This document shows, piece by piece, positions 21,952 to 31,110 of a stretch of 64,000 nt of DNA. Both the position numbers and the translations under genes were made by a program. The stretch lies in assembly GCA_025558095.1 (NCBI GenBank), contig JAIVFI010000043.1, positions 62,001 through 126,000 of the forward strand, written 5' to 3'. The notes beneath the pieces were generated by a model. That model did not search any database and had not been told where the DNA came from. It worked only from the letters and a program-made list of their open reading frames with translations. The number at the start of each line of letters is the position of its first letter. The first letter of the stretch is position 1. This stretch comes from Hyaloraphidium curvatum. Its lineage: Eukaryota > Monoblepharomycota > Hyaloraphidiomycetes > Hyaloraphidiales > Hyaloraphidiaceae.

Positions 21952-23115
21952 ATGTCCGGCGTCCCGCGCGTCACGCAGGCGGTCGCCATCAGCGCGTACT
22001 GTTTGAGCAGCCTGTTGATGCTGCTCACAAACAAGCACGTCCTGTCGGGCTACAAGTTCACGGCGTCGTTCCTGCTGCTCGCCGTGCAGTGCGGCGCGAC
22101 CGTCGGGCTGCTCGAGGCCTTTCGTGCCGGCGGGCTGCTGAGCCGGCGCGAGTTCCGCTGGGCAGAGGCAAAGGCGTGGAGCCCCGTCAGCCTGCTGCTC
22201 GTGGCCATGATCTACACCAGCACAATGGCGCTGGCGCATTTTTCCGTGGGTTCCAACCGCCCCGCCGCGCCGGCCGCCCTCACGCCACCCCCTGGTCTCG
22301 CCGGGACCCCGGCCCCACAGATACCCCTCTTCACCGTCATGAAGCACTTCACGATCATCGCGATCGCCTTCTCGGAGCGCTTCTTCCTCAACGGCGCGCC
22401 CGTGACGCCGCTGGTCATGGTCTCGTTCGTCCTCATGATCGTCTCGGCCATCGTCGCCGGCTGGGGCGACCTGCGGATAAAGACGGGCGCCGAGGACCGC
22501 TGGAAAGCCTACGCGTGGATGTTTGCCAACTGCGTCGCCTCGGCCGCCTACTCGGTTGGCATGCGCGGCGCCATGCTGCACACGCACTTCAAGGACTTTG
22601 ACGTCGTGTTCTACAACAACCTCCTCGCCCTCCCCCTCCTCCTCATCCTCTCCTTCGTCTTCGAACCCACCGCCTGGACCGAGCAGCGGTTCTCGGCGCT
22701 GCCCCCTTCCTCCTTCAGCCCGCAGACGCTGGGCTGGCTCGTCCTCGTGACGGGCATCGTGAGCTTCGCCATCAGCTACACGACCTCGTGGTCCGTGCGC
22801 AGCGTGGGGAGCACGTCGACCTCCGTGGCCGGCGCGCTGAACAAACTGCCCGTCGCGGTCACGGGCATGCTTGTTTTCGGGGACCCGGTGACGGTCACGT
22901 CCGTCGGAGGCGTCCTGCTCGGTGGGCCCCGCGCCTCCTGCCCCGCGGCCGCATGCTCATTGTTCCCCGCAGCTTTCTTCGGCGGGCTGCTCTACACCCA
23001 CGCCAAGACGCGGGAAAAAGCCGCGCCGCCGGCTCTGGACGTCGAGAAGGCGGAGAAGGAAGCCAAGAAGCCTCTGATGGAGGAGGAAGCGGAGAAGCAG
23101 TCGGCCAATCCCTAG
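21952..23115 (+). CDS. VRG4: Golgi GDP-mannose transporter (VRG4/NST-TPT family)
   Basis: Three exons: 21952-22245, 22321-22921, 22973-23115; 345 aa against 337 in yeast Vrg4. Around ten hydrophobic segments are visible. The substrate motifs FYNN and GALNKLP, specific to GDP-mannose transporters, are both present. Both introns read in frame with the CDS or nearly so; removing the first (75 bp) restores AHFS|IPLFTVMKHFTII, the expected junction. The C terminus is short and charged. The protein exchanges GDP-mannose for GMP to supply Golgi mannosylation. It fits with the exostosin-type glycosyltransferase at 28-29 kb, although no operon-like link is implied. Confidence 0.88.
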   Translation: MSGVPRVTQAVAISAYCLSSLLMLLTNKHVLSGYKFTASFLLLAVQCGATVGLLEAFRAGGLLSRREFRWAEAKAWSPVSLLLVAMIYTSTMALAHFSVGSNRPAAPAALTPPPGLAGTPAPQIPLFTVMKHFTIIAIAFSERFFLNGAPVTPLVMVSFVLMIVSAIVAGWGDLRIKTGAEDRWKAYAWMFANCVASAAYSVGMRGAMLHTHFKDFDVVFYNNLLALPLLLILSFVFEPTAWTEQRFSALPPSSFSPQTLGWLVLVTGIVSFAISYTTSWSVRSVGSTSTSVAGALNKLPVAVTGMLVFGDPVTVTSVGGVLLGGPRASCPAAACSLFPAAFFGGLLYTHAKTREKAAPPALDVEKAEKEAKKPLMEEEAEKQSANP

Positions 23116-23277
23116 ATGTGCTTTACCATGTGGCATGCCATAGAGCTCTGAATGCTCTTTTGCTCGATCGTAGGGCCCTCCGTGGCTTCGGGGAGACTCC
23201 TGACTGTGGTGCGTACCAGCGGCGGCTCATCAAAACACCCGACCCCTCCCCTTCCGTCCCTCCCCTCCGCAGCCGCG

Positions 23278-24714
23278 ATGTCGTCCTTGGCATCCTCCGG
23301 GCGAATGGACCCCCTCGAGCCGTCCACGTACCGGCACCAGTACACGTGGCTCAACGGGATCCGCTTCCGTGGGGCCGCCCGCGGGAGACGCGCCGCGGAG
23401 GGCCGCTCACGCGCCCGACCCGCGCAGACTACGTCGACGAGGGCGAAAAGAACGACAAGCTGATGATTTTCTTCCACGGATACCCGGACGTGGGTGTTTT
23501 GGAAGGCGCTGCCGCCCTGGGAGCTGGGAACCGACCCCCTCCCCGCTCCGGCTCGACGGCAGTTCTGGTACGGCTGGCGCTACCAGGTGCCGCACTTCGT
23601 GAAGCTCGGGTACCGCGTCATCGTGCCCGACCTGCGCGGCTACAACGAGACGCTGAACCCCTACGTGGGCCACGACGGGCCGGACGTGGACGCCAACCTC
23701 GCGCCCTTCACACTGGAGGGGCTGTCGTCGGACATGTGCGGGCTGCTGGACCAGCTGGGGTACGCGGGGAAGAAGGTGGTCGTCGTGGGGCACGATTGGT
23801 GGGTTGTTCGGGGCGGATCGATGTTGGAACGGAGTCTGATCCGCGGTGCCGGGGTACAGGGGCGGGTGGTTCGCCTGGCGCTTCGTCCAGAGGCACCCCG
23901 AGCGCGTCCGTGCCGTTGCCGTCCTCTGCACAGCGTACACGGCACCAAACAAGAGCTACGTTAGCACCGAGAAGCTCGCCCAGATGTGGGTTCTGCCGGC
24001 TGTCCGCCCCCGGTTGCCCCACCGCTCACCGACGACGGCATCCAGCTACCCCAACTGGATGTACCAGGTCTTCTTCAACTCCCCCGGCGCCGAAGCCCAG
24101 CTCCTCTCCTCCATCAAGCTGTACTTCACCCTCACCCTCCGGGGCGCGGCCGACTTCTCGACGGTCCCGGCGGAGCTGCGGACGCAGCTCTACACCCGCG
24201 ACCGGTGGGCGCTGGCGGGCAAAACGCCGGAGGAGGTCGGGATCAAGAGGGGCACGATGGTGACGGAGAAGGAGCTGGAGGAGTACGTCAAGGCGTACAC
24301 GAGGGGCGGGTTCAACGGCGGCCTCAACTGGTTCGTTATCCGGCCAACGCGGCGACGATGTTGCTGATTCTCCGCATCGTGCCGAACAGGTACCGAGTGC
24401 GCCACCTGAACCACGACCAGGAGGTCAAGCTGAACCCCGTCATCGACCAGTTCCCGGCCCTGATGGTCACCGCCGGCAAGGATCCCGCGCTGAGTACGTC
24501 GTACGCCGCAGCTCTAGTCCTGTCGCCGCTGACGCTGCTCCCCGCAGGCCCTGCCATGGCCCGCAAGATGCACCAGTTCATTCCGAACCTTCGGATGGAG
24601 CACATCGAGGAGGGCGGCCACTGGCTGCAGGTGGAGCACCACGCGACCATCAACTCGATGATCGAGAAGTGGCTCAAGGAGGTGGTCGAGGCGCCGGGGA
24701 AGGGGAAGCTGTGA
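23278..24714 (+). CDS. Alpha/beta hydrolase, soluble epoxide hydrolase family
   Basis: Seven exons: 23278-23368, 23428-23489, 23563-23798, 23860-23985, 24046-24330, 24390-24493, 24548-24714; 356 aa. F|HYVDEGE starts the core domain, HGYPD is the oxyanion-hole HG-x-P motif, and GHDWGGWFAWRF is the nucleophile elbow with catalytic Asp. GLNWYR in the cap, GKDPAL near the acid and EGGHWLQVE with the catalytic His complete the family set. Likely hydrolyses epoxides to diols; fluoroacetate or haloalkane dehalogenases share the elbow, but GLNWYR favours epoxide hydrolase. No signal peptide. The splice sites restore family motifs at each junction, which strongly supports the model. Confidence 0.85.
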
Positions 24715-24825
24715 AGGTTGTGTTGCGTATTTGGAAAGATGTTGATTGGCGTCGAAGTTCTGCTTCTTGCGAGATCGCTCCGCCCGTCAGACGTCCCCCA
24801 ACTCAGCTCCCGTCCACCATTCCAA

Positions 24826-25803
24826 AATGCTCCCCAATCCGGCCTTCGTCCTCACGCTCCACCCTACAACTTGTGACGGTGCTCGTGTGGCCTACGACCC
24901 GGCACAGGGAAGCCACCGGATCCTGGAGACCCGCAGGCGGCGGTGCCCCGAATCTCCCCATCCGGCAGCTGCGGCGCTCAGGTTCGCCGCCCAGGGGGTC
25001 GCAGCGGACTTGGGTGCCTGCCCTCAGGATCCCATTGGTGCGTGGATATGCTGGAAGGGCAGAAAAGAGGGCGTCTGAACCCGATGACGTGGCGCGGAGA
25101 TCCTGGTCCCGTTCGAGGTCGGTGACGCGGGCATCGAAACGGACTCGGGTCCTCTCGGGGTGAACTTGGGCGGAAAAAGGATCCTGAGCAAGCGGGAGCT
25201 CGTCGACATCCTGGGCTTCGGGACAGGATCGTGGACGTCGCCTCGCTCCACGCGGCGGACGCCGTAGGCGAGCTGACGGCGCGCCAGGAAGCTCCCGGCA
25301 CGGGGACGATACTCGTCGTCCGCATCTCGAGCTACGTGGCTTCGTCGCTCATCTCCGATGGGCGCGTGGTGGGCGGGCCGCGCGGGCTTGCCGGGGCCCA
25401 GTTCTTCGACGACCACGCGGGGACCGTGGAGACCATGCTGGCGATGCCCAGCAAAGTTCCAGCTGGAGAGTAGTGAGTCTGGGAGGGAAGAGCTTGATTC
25501 TTTTGATCTCAATGGGAATCTAGTACCCGGCGCCTCCAGCGCCTTTTGCAGATCGGGGACTCGTTGGCCGACTACGACGCCATTGTGATATCCGGGGAGA
25601 TCTGCGACCAGCACAACGAGAAGTGGCTCCGCGCTGCCATCAGGGGTCTCGGATTGCGCTGCCAGTCGGTGTCGTTCGCACGCCGGCGAGGGGCGTCGAT
25701 GCTGGTCGGAGGGGCGGTCCTCGCGAAGGAGTGCAAGGAGAGATCGGCAATTCTCAAAAAAGAAGAAGATAAAGGTGTAGGAAACTTCAATGTGGCTGCT
25801 TGA
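24826..25803 (+). pseudogene. Decayed or mis-split gene of unknown family
   Basis: Several frames with coding-like composition follow one another but do not join by clean GT-AG introns: a first segment from ATG 24826, a segment with FEVGDAGIETDSGPLGVN, then one shift later RIVDVASLHAADAVGEL and ILVVRISSYVASSLISDGRV, and a last one with ADYDAIVISGEICDQHN and GASMLVGGAVLA. The change near 25220 is a -1 shift with no intron of normal size to explain it. The Gly-rich segments faintly recall actin-like ATPase/sugar-kinase folds, but I do not claim this. Could be a pseudogene or an assembly error. Confidence 0.35.
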
Positions 25804-25949
25804 ATACATATGAAGCTTCTTCAATGGAGATGTTGGGCTCCTCGGCCCGTGGTCGGTCGTGTGCTTTTGGACGCGCTCTTGGACACGCTCCAAATCTGGT
25901 TCTCGTAACGTCGGATCGCGTTCCCGCCGGTGACCACGCTGGGGGCGGC

Positions 25950-26843
25950 ATGAGCTATAGCGGCCCGTTGCCCGACCACGGGCGCTTCGGCTATTCGGCG
26001 ATCACCGACCGCAGCGACTACACGTGGCCCGGCGGCGCGCGGCTGGCGGTGTACATCGGCTTGAACCTCGAGCACTTCGCGTTCGGCGAGGGCCTGGGCG
26101 CGTCCATCGGCCCGCAATCGCCGCAGCCCGACGTGCTGAACGCGTCGTGGCGCGAGTACGGCAGCCGTGTCGGCGCGTGGCGCTGCCTCGAGCTGTTCGA
26201 TCAGCTCGCTCTGCCGGTGGCCGCGATCGTCAACACCTCGATGCTGGACCACGCGCCGGACCTGGTTCGCGCGCACGTGGCGCGCGGCGACGAGCTGGTC
26301 GGCCACGGCCACACCAACTCGGAGCGCCAGGGGACGATGGACGAGCCCGCCGAGCGCGCGCTGATCGAGGCGTGCCGCGACCGCCTGGCCGCCTTCGCGG
26401 GCACGCCGCCGCTGGGCTGGCTGTCGCCGTGGATCAGCGAGAGCCGCGTCACGCCCGACCTGCTGGAAGAGGCCGGCTACGCGTACACGCTGAACTGGTG
26501 CCACGACGACCAGCCGCTGCCCATGGCTACGCGCAGCGGCCGGCCGCTGTGGGCGGTGCCGTACCCGCAGGAGGTGAACGACATCCCGATGATCGTCGCC
26601 CGCAAACTCGAGGGCCCGGCGTTCGCCGACCTGGTGATCGACCACTTCGACGAGATGCTATCGCAGAGCGCGCGCCAGCCGCTGGTGATGGGCATCGCGC
26701 TGCACCCGTACCTGGTGGGCCAGCCGCACAGGCTGAAGCACCTGCGGCGCGCGCTGCAGCACATCGTCGCGCGGCGTAGCGAGCTGTGGATCACAACGCC
26801 CGGCGCCATCTACCGGCATGCGTCGGCGCTGCATCGGGGGTAG
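25950..26843 (+). CDS. Polysaccharide deacetylase family protein, bacterial-like
   Basis: Intronless, 297 aa, starting MSYSGPLPDHGRFGYSAITDR. It matches the bacterial allantoinase-like/PuuE-like branch of polysaccharide deacetylases: LAVYIGLNLEHF, NTSMLD, GHGHTNSERQGTM (metal-binding His region), GWLSPWISESR, LNWCHDDQP, VPYPQEVNDIP and GIALHPYLVGQPHRLKHL. Such enzymes remove acyl groups from amides or sugars in a metal-dependent way; the substrate is not evident. Codon choice (GCG, CTG, CGC heavy) and lack of introns contrast with the neighbours and resemble beta-proteobacterial DNA, suggesting recent transfer or bacterial contamination of the assembly. No secretion signal is apparent. The upstream in-frame ATG at 25800 adds non-homologous sequence and was rejected. 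Confidence 0.8.
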   Translation: MSYSGPLPDHGRFGYSAITDRSDYTWPGGARLAVYIGLNLEHFAFGEGLGASIGPQSPQPDVLNASWREYGSRVGAWRCLELFDQLALPVAAIVNTSMLDHAPDLVRAHVARGDELVGHGHTNSERQGTMDEPAERALIEACRDRLAAFAGTPPLGWLSPWISESRVTPDLLEEAGYAYTLNWCHDDQPLPMATRSGRPLWAVPYPQEVNDIPMIVARKLEGPAFADLVIDHFDEMLSQSARQPLVMGIALHPYLVGQPHRLKHLRRALQHIVARRSELWITTPGAIYRHASALHRG

Positions 26844-27056
26844 CTGCAGCGCAGCGATCTTGCACTGCTCAGCGCGGTCGTTCCGGCCATCGCGGGTTGG
26901 AAGCGACAATCCGGATGTAGAATCTTGAGTAGATGGGCGATAGTTAGAAATTTGGCGAGGGGGTGGCCAGTTGCTCCCAACGATGACTGGACGCCCCTCC
27001 CACTCGAGCAGAGTCGACAACAGCAAGCTACTCGCGGTCGATCGCCCGCAGCCGCA

Positions 27057-27905
27057 ATGGAGGCTTCTACGGAAGAGTGCTCTCTGCTCCCCACGGAAAT
27101 ACTTGGCGAAATCATGGAGAAGCTCGAAGCCGCCGGCCTCAAGAAGACGCTCCTCGAAATCGCCCTCGCGTCCCGCTCGTACTTCGCCATCGGCGAGAAG
27201 CTGCTTTTCCGCACGATCTGGGTGACGCCTGGAAACGCGGTTGCGGTGGAACGAGTCTCCAGGGCGCGCAAGGGCATGTTCAGCGACTTTGCCAATGCTT
27301 TCGCGTGGAGAGGAGAGTTCGGCGACTTCCACGTCAGCTCGTCGGCCCTGGGCGCACTAATGCCAGCATGGGAGCTTCTCTGGGCCCTGAAGCCTCTGCG
27401 CTTGACTGGACTCGACCATGGCGGCTCTAATGCGGTCATCGAGACCCTCTTCCAGGGACAACACGGACCTACGCTGCCGGTGGTCGATCTGAGCGAGCCC
27501 TCTGCCATGGATCTCTTCGAACGGCTCCTGCACTACCGTCGCAAAGCCCATTTCCCCGGACACGACCTTCTGAAGACGCCGGAGCAGATCATGAACTACA
27601 TGGCGGACGTCGGCAACAAGCGAATCATCGATCTTCTCATCGTCCGGCGCCCCAAATACACCCCGCAGGAGCTGGAGCATCCGCAGATACTATTGGAGAA
27701 CATCAAGGGTTACCTGAAGACCCTCAAGGATCCCCACGTGGCGACCGACTCGCTCATCCTGGAGCTCGCGTACATGCTCCGCACCGTCAAGTACCCGCTG
27801 GGGCTCGCCAAGGTCGGAAGGATCGTGGTCCGCGAGATCGACGCGGGAGGCCCCGGGCAGCGAGAGCTCTGGAGCGGGTTGCCGAACGTGACGATCGTGG
27901 ATTAG
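27057..27905 (+). CDS. F-box-like protein
   Basis: Intronless, 282 aa. Residues about 10-55 (LLPTEILGEIMEKLEAAG, then ALASRSYFAIGEKLLFRTIWV) resemble an F-box: Leu-Pro start, hydrophobic helix spacing and the closing LLFRTIWV. No LRR, WD or kelch repeat is visible in the rest, which has a helical, charged composition. If real, it would recruit substrates to an SCF ubiquitin ligase through Skp1. The start at 27057 places the F-box near the N terminus; the frame is open to 26925 but that extension is unlike coding sequence. Confidence 0.55.
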   Translation: MEASTEECSLLPTEILGEIMEKLEAAGLKKTLLEIALASRSYFAIGEKLLFRTIWVTPGNAVAVERVSRARKGMFSDFANAFAWRGEFGDFHVSSSALGALMPAWELLWALKPLRLTGLDHGGSNAVIETLFQGQHGPTLPVVDLSEPSAMDLFERLLHYRRKAHFPGHDLLKTPEQIMNYMADVGNKRIIDLLIVRRPKYTPQELEHPQILLENIKGYLKTLKDPHVATDSLILELAYMLRTVKYPLGLAKVGRIVVREIDAGGPGQRELWSGLPNVTIVD

Positions 27906-27971
27906 CGCAAGTGGACGTCAAGGAGAATCAGTTGCATGAGCAGGAGGAGTGGATAGCAAGGGTCCCCTTCG

Positions 27972-29318
27972 TCATCCCTCCATCATCCTCGTCGGTCGTT
28001 TCCACCCCGTTACTACCTTCTGCCGACCCGAGACTGCGTCCTCATCCGGCTTTTCTGGCCCCACGTCGACCTCCACCTTCGGGTCGGCATCAGCGACATC
28101 TTCGTCGCCCTCGCCCTCCTTCCCCGGCTCCGGCGGGGGATAAACGATGTTCCTGACCTCCGTCTCGCCCCTGACAATGCTGCCCGCGATCCGGAGCGTC
28201 GTCTCGAACTGGTGGTAGATGGAAACGAGGTGCCCGTAGCAGAACCGGAGCGCGTTCTTGCGCAGGACCAAGTGGTCGCCGCGGAGGTAGCGCTCCGTGA
28301 GGATCTCCACGAGCCTGTCCAGGTCGGCCTCGGCCACCTGGATCCCGTAGGTCCGGAAGTCGATCATCTGCTCGAACGGCGTGACGTAGCCGTCGGCGAG
28401 GAGCACCGGCACGCCGCCCGAGCACACCGCCTCGGTGAAGCGGTACGAAAACTCGGCGTCCCCGCGCGGCGCGAGGACAAAGGCCGAGGACGAGAGCAGG
28501 TTGTCGAAATTGTAGCTCGGATCCCACGAGTCCACGATGATGACCCCCTGGGTCTCGTTGTGGAGCTCCAACATTCGCTTCCTCAAAGGGTATGCCTTTG
28601 TGTTGCCCTTGAAGCTGGCAAAGTACGTGTAGAGCGGATCGCGGAAAGCGTTGCGGTCGCCCTCCTTCCGCGTCCGTGCCCGGCGAAGCGAGTGAAACTG
28701 CGGCATTCGCTCGAACCTCGTCCACCTCTCCTGGAAGGGAGGCGGGAGCGAAATCGACGACTGAGGCTTGTAGCGGGTGGTCTTCATGTTGATATGGGCG
28801 TAGATGAGCGGGTGCTTCCCGTTATAAACTGCGTCGTCGAGGTCCTCCCACGGCGCGCTGTCGAGCATGAGGACACGCAGCTGCTTCCCGTTCCTCCCGG
28901 TCATCCCGCGGAGCGACCCCAGCGCGGCTTCGATGGCCTCGCTGCGGCAGATCTTCTCCTCCTTGCCGGCGACGCCGTTGCCCCTCCAGCCCGTGTTGAA
29001 CGGCCAGTTGGTCTCATAGGACAAGTATCCAGGGAACACGGCGACATCCGCCCGCGACGGGTCCGCGACGCGCGCGGGGTGGTTCTCGAAGAAAACGTAC
29101 GACGCCCCGCCGTAGACCGTGAAGGCGCAGTTCCGAAGCTTTGGAAATCGCGCGGGGAGGCCCTCCAGCTCGACCAGGTAGAACGGCGGCGCGTCTTTTG
29201 GGTCGACTTTCCGCAGCGCGCCGCGGGGCGCGCGGAACGCGGCAAAGGCGACGAGCGCCAGCGCCGCCAGGCAGATCAACCGCAGGCGGCCGCGCGACCA
29301 GTAGACGCGGGCGACCAT
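27972..29318 (-). CDS. Exostosin-family (GT47-like) glycosyltransferase, type II membrane protein
   Basis: Intronless, 448 aa. Short N terminus then one transmembrane anchor (LRLICLAALALVAFAAF), a stem, and a catalytic region with the exostosin block SSSAFVLAPRGDAEFSYRFTE followed by AVCSGGVPVLLADG and FEQMIDF. The topology is that of a Golgi lumenal glycosyltransferase. The acceptor is unknown; GT47 members transfer sugars such as glucuronate, galactose, arabinose or xylose. The start at 29318 (MVARVYWSRGRL) was preferred to 29399 because it places the anchor about 10 residues from the N terminus. The C-terminal tail (about 60 residues) is acidic and probably disordered. Confidence 0.78.
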   Translation of the reverse strand: MVARVYWSRGRLRLICLAALALVAFAAFRAPRGALRKVDPKDAPPFYLVELEGLPARFPKLRNCAFTVYGGASYVFFENHPARVADPSRADVAVFPGYLSYETNWPFNTGWRGNGVAGKEEKICRSEAIEAALGSLRGMTGRNGKQLRVLMLDSAPWEDLDDAVYNGKHPLIYAHINMKTTRYKPQSSISLPPPFQERWTRFERMPQFHSLRRARTRKEGDRNAFRDPLYTYFASFKGNTKAYPLRKRMLELHNETQGVIIVDSWDPSYNFDNLLSSSAFVLAPRGDAEFSYRFTEAVCSGGVPVLLADGYVTPFEQMIDFRTYGIQVAEADLDRLVEILTERYLRGDHLVLRKNALRFCYGHLVSIYHQFETTLRIAGSIVRGETEVRNIVYPPPEPGKEGEGDEDVADADPKVEVDVGPEKPDEDAVSGRQKVVTGWKRPTRMMEG

Positions 29319-29830
29319 CTTCCCTGCGCCCGCGTGAGCTGGTTGGCATGTTAGCGAGTGACCGTGGTCCCTGTCCGACTGTCCGCTCTCCGCCCGCAAT
29401 CGCGTGGACCGGACCTAGGAACCATCGTCGTCGGCGACCTTTACACGACAGGCTGTTGCTAACAGATTTCAGTGGAGAACTCTGACCTAATGCGGCGTCC
29501 GATCCTCTTGTTTCGGGGCCGATATGGCATTCCACGAGGGACGTCGTGTAGCTTTCGGAAGCTCGATCCTTCGCGCATGTCGGTTATCAAATGAGGCGCA
29601 TTTCGGTCCATGGACACTCTGAAGCTTGATTCGAGCTCGAAGCATCGCGACCATGTGCCGGCAAGAGGGTTGGGAGACGGCAGCCAAGCCCCGCAGTTCT
29701 CGCGCCTGTGCTGTGTCGCTTATCGGCCACCTGCCCCCGAATACACCCCGTACGTCCTCAGGCGGTCGGGCGCCGTGCGGCTTCCCCGCTGACCCGCAAC
29801 GCCAGCTCCACCGTCCGCCCGGCACCCGCG
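29319..29830. promoter_or_regulatory. Divergent intergenic region between the exostosin gene and the two-repeat gene
   Basis: 512 bp with no supported gene. It should hold the two promoters. No TATA box or repeat was evident. Confidence 0.4.
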
Positions 29831-30839
29831 ATGGCCGCGGGCAGCACCATGACGCCCAGCCCGGGCAACCTCTTTGCCGGCACCATCCTGTCAAACGGTC
29901 CCTTCGTCTGGAACATGGAGGAGGACTGGAACCTCTCCGTCTATTCCGGGGACGATCTGCTCACCCCGCTCGCGCGCCTGGCGCTCAAGGGCCGCGCCGC
30001 GCCTGGCACCCGCGAACTGCGGTTCATGGAGTTTACCCCAGAGGGGTTTGAATTCCACGCCGACAACGGGCGTGGGGACATCGAGCTGGCGCTCGAGGCC
30101 GCATTTTCTTCGGGTCCGGTGGACAGGATCGAGATGGACGAGAAGGGGAAGGTGACCTTCTACTCTGGAGACAAGCCGGTGTACACGCTCGAGGGGAAGG
30201 ACGCTGCAGAGGTCGAGGACGGGTTCTTCCGCTTCACCGGTAGGATTCCTGTGCCATATGTGCCGGTGATTGAGCTGATCAAGCGCAGCTCATAAGCCCA
30301 GCAAACCCAAGGCAGCCGCACCCCCGGCACCGGTGGCCGACGGCAGCAGCGTGACTCCCAAGCCCGGCAACCTCTTCACCGGCACTATCGTTTTCAATGG
30401 CAATTTCGTCTTTAACGTGGAGGAGGATTGGAACCTCTCCGTCTATTCTGGCGACGATCTGCTCAGCCCGCTCGCGCGGCTGGCGCTCAAGGCCCGCGCA
30501 GCGCCGGGGACGAGGGAGCTGAGGTTCATGGAGTTCGTTCCCGAGGGGTTCAAGTTCCATGCCGACGATGGGTGCGGGGACATTGAGCTTGCGCTCGAGG
30601 CGGCATTTTTGGGGGGCCCGGTGGACAGGATCGAAATGGACGCAGAGGGCAAAGTCACGTTCGTTTCCGGAGACAAGGTCGTGTACACGCTGGAGGGAGA
30701 GGACGCTGGAGCGGCCGACGATCGGTTCTTCCGCTTCACAGGTAGGTTCCACGTCAGCCTCATGCCGTTGATAGCGCTGATCTGAGTAGCCCACAAGCCC
30801 AGTAAGAACAAGCATGGGGCAGTGCACGACAGGCATTGA
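29831..30839 (+). CDS. Unknown protein made of two tandem copies of one domain
   Basis: Three exons: 29831-30239, 30289-30741, 30790-30839; 303 aa. Two about 135-residue repeats share most residues, for example EEDWNLSVYSGDDLL, ARLALK-RAAPGTRELRFMEF, and DIELALEAAF with GPVDRIEMD. Each repeat ends FFRFT, then a phase-1 intron of 48-49 bp, then HKPSK. Both introns sit at the same place in the repeat, so the intron was duplicated with the domain. A Pro/Ala linker joins the repeats. Reading each frame alone gives two smaller ORFs, the second without ATG, which favours the spliced single gene. No signal peptide and no family recognised; the pattern suggests a beta-rich domain, but that is only an impression. 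Confidence 0.65.
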
Positions 30840-31110
30840 TTGAGGGTGATCGGCCGTAGAGGGATGTGTGGAAGCGGTGCATGAGGTCGGTGAGACGAAA
30901 GGATGATGAGAGGTCCTGTACCTGGACGGCCCAGTCAGAAAGCATATTGTCTTTTTGGACGATTACCAAGGAATGAGCTTCTGATCGCTCGTATAGCAGT
31001 CGCTCTGCTCCGTCGATGGTACCATTATGGATCGGAAAATCGGCGTTTCCTTGTTCGAAGCCCCGACTCGCGCTGTATCCCAGGCGCGAACACGCCGCAC
31101 ATTCGCAAAG

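Noticed and set aside
26024-26779. Alternative frame inside the polysaccharide deacetylase
   Set aside because: Arg/Ala-rich shadow; the other frame has all family motifs.
30333-30785. Second repeat of the two-repeat protein as an independent gene
   Set aside because: It lacks an ATG (begins GTG) and joins in frame to the first repeat by a good intron.
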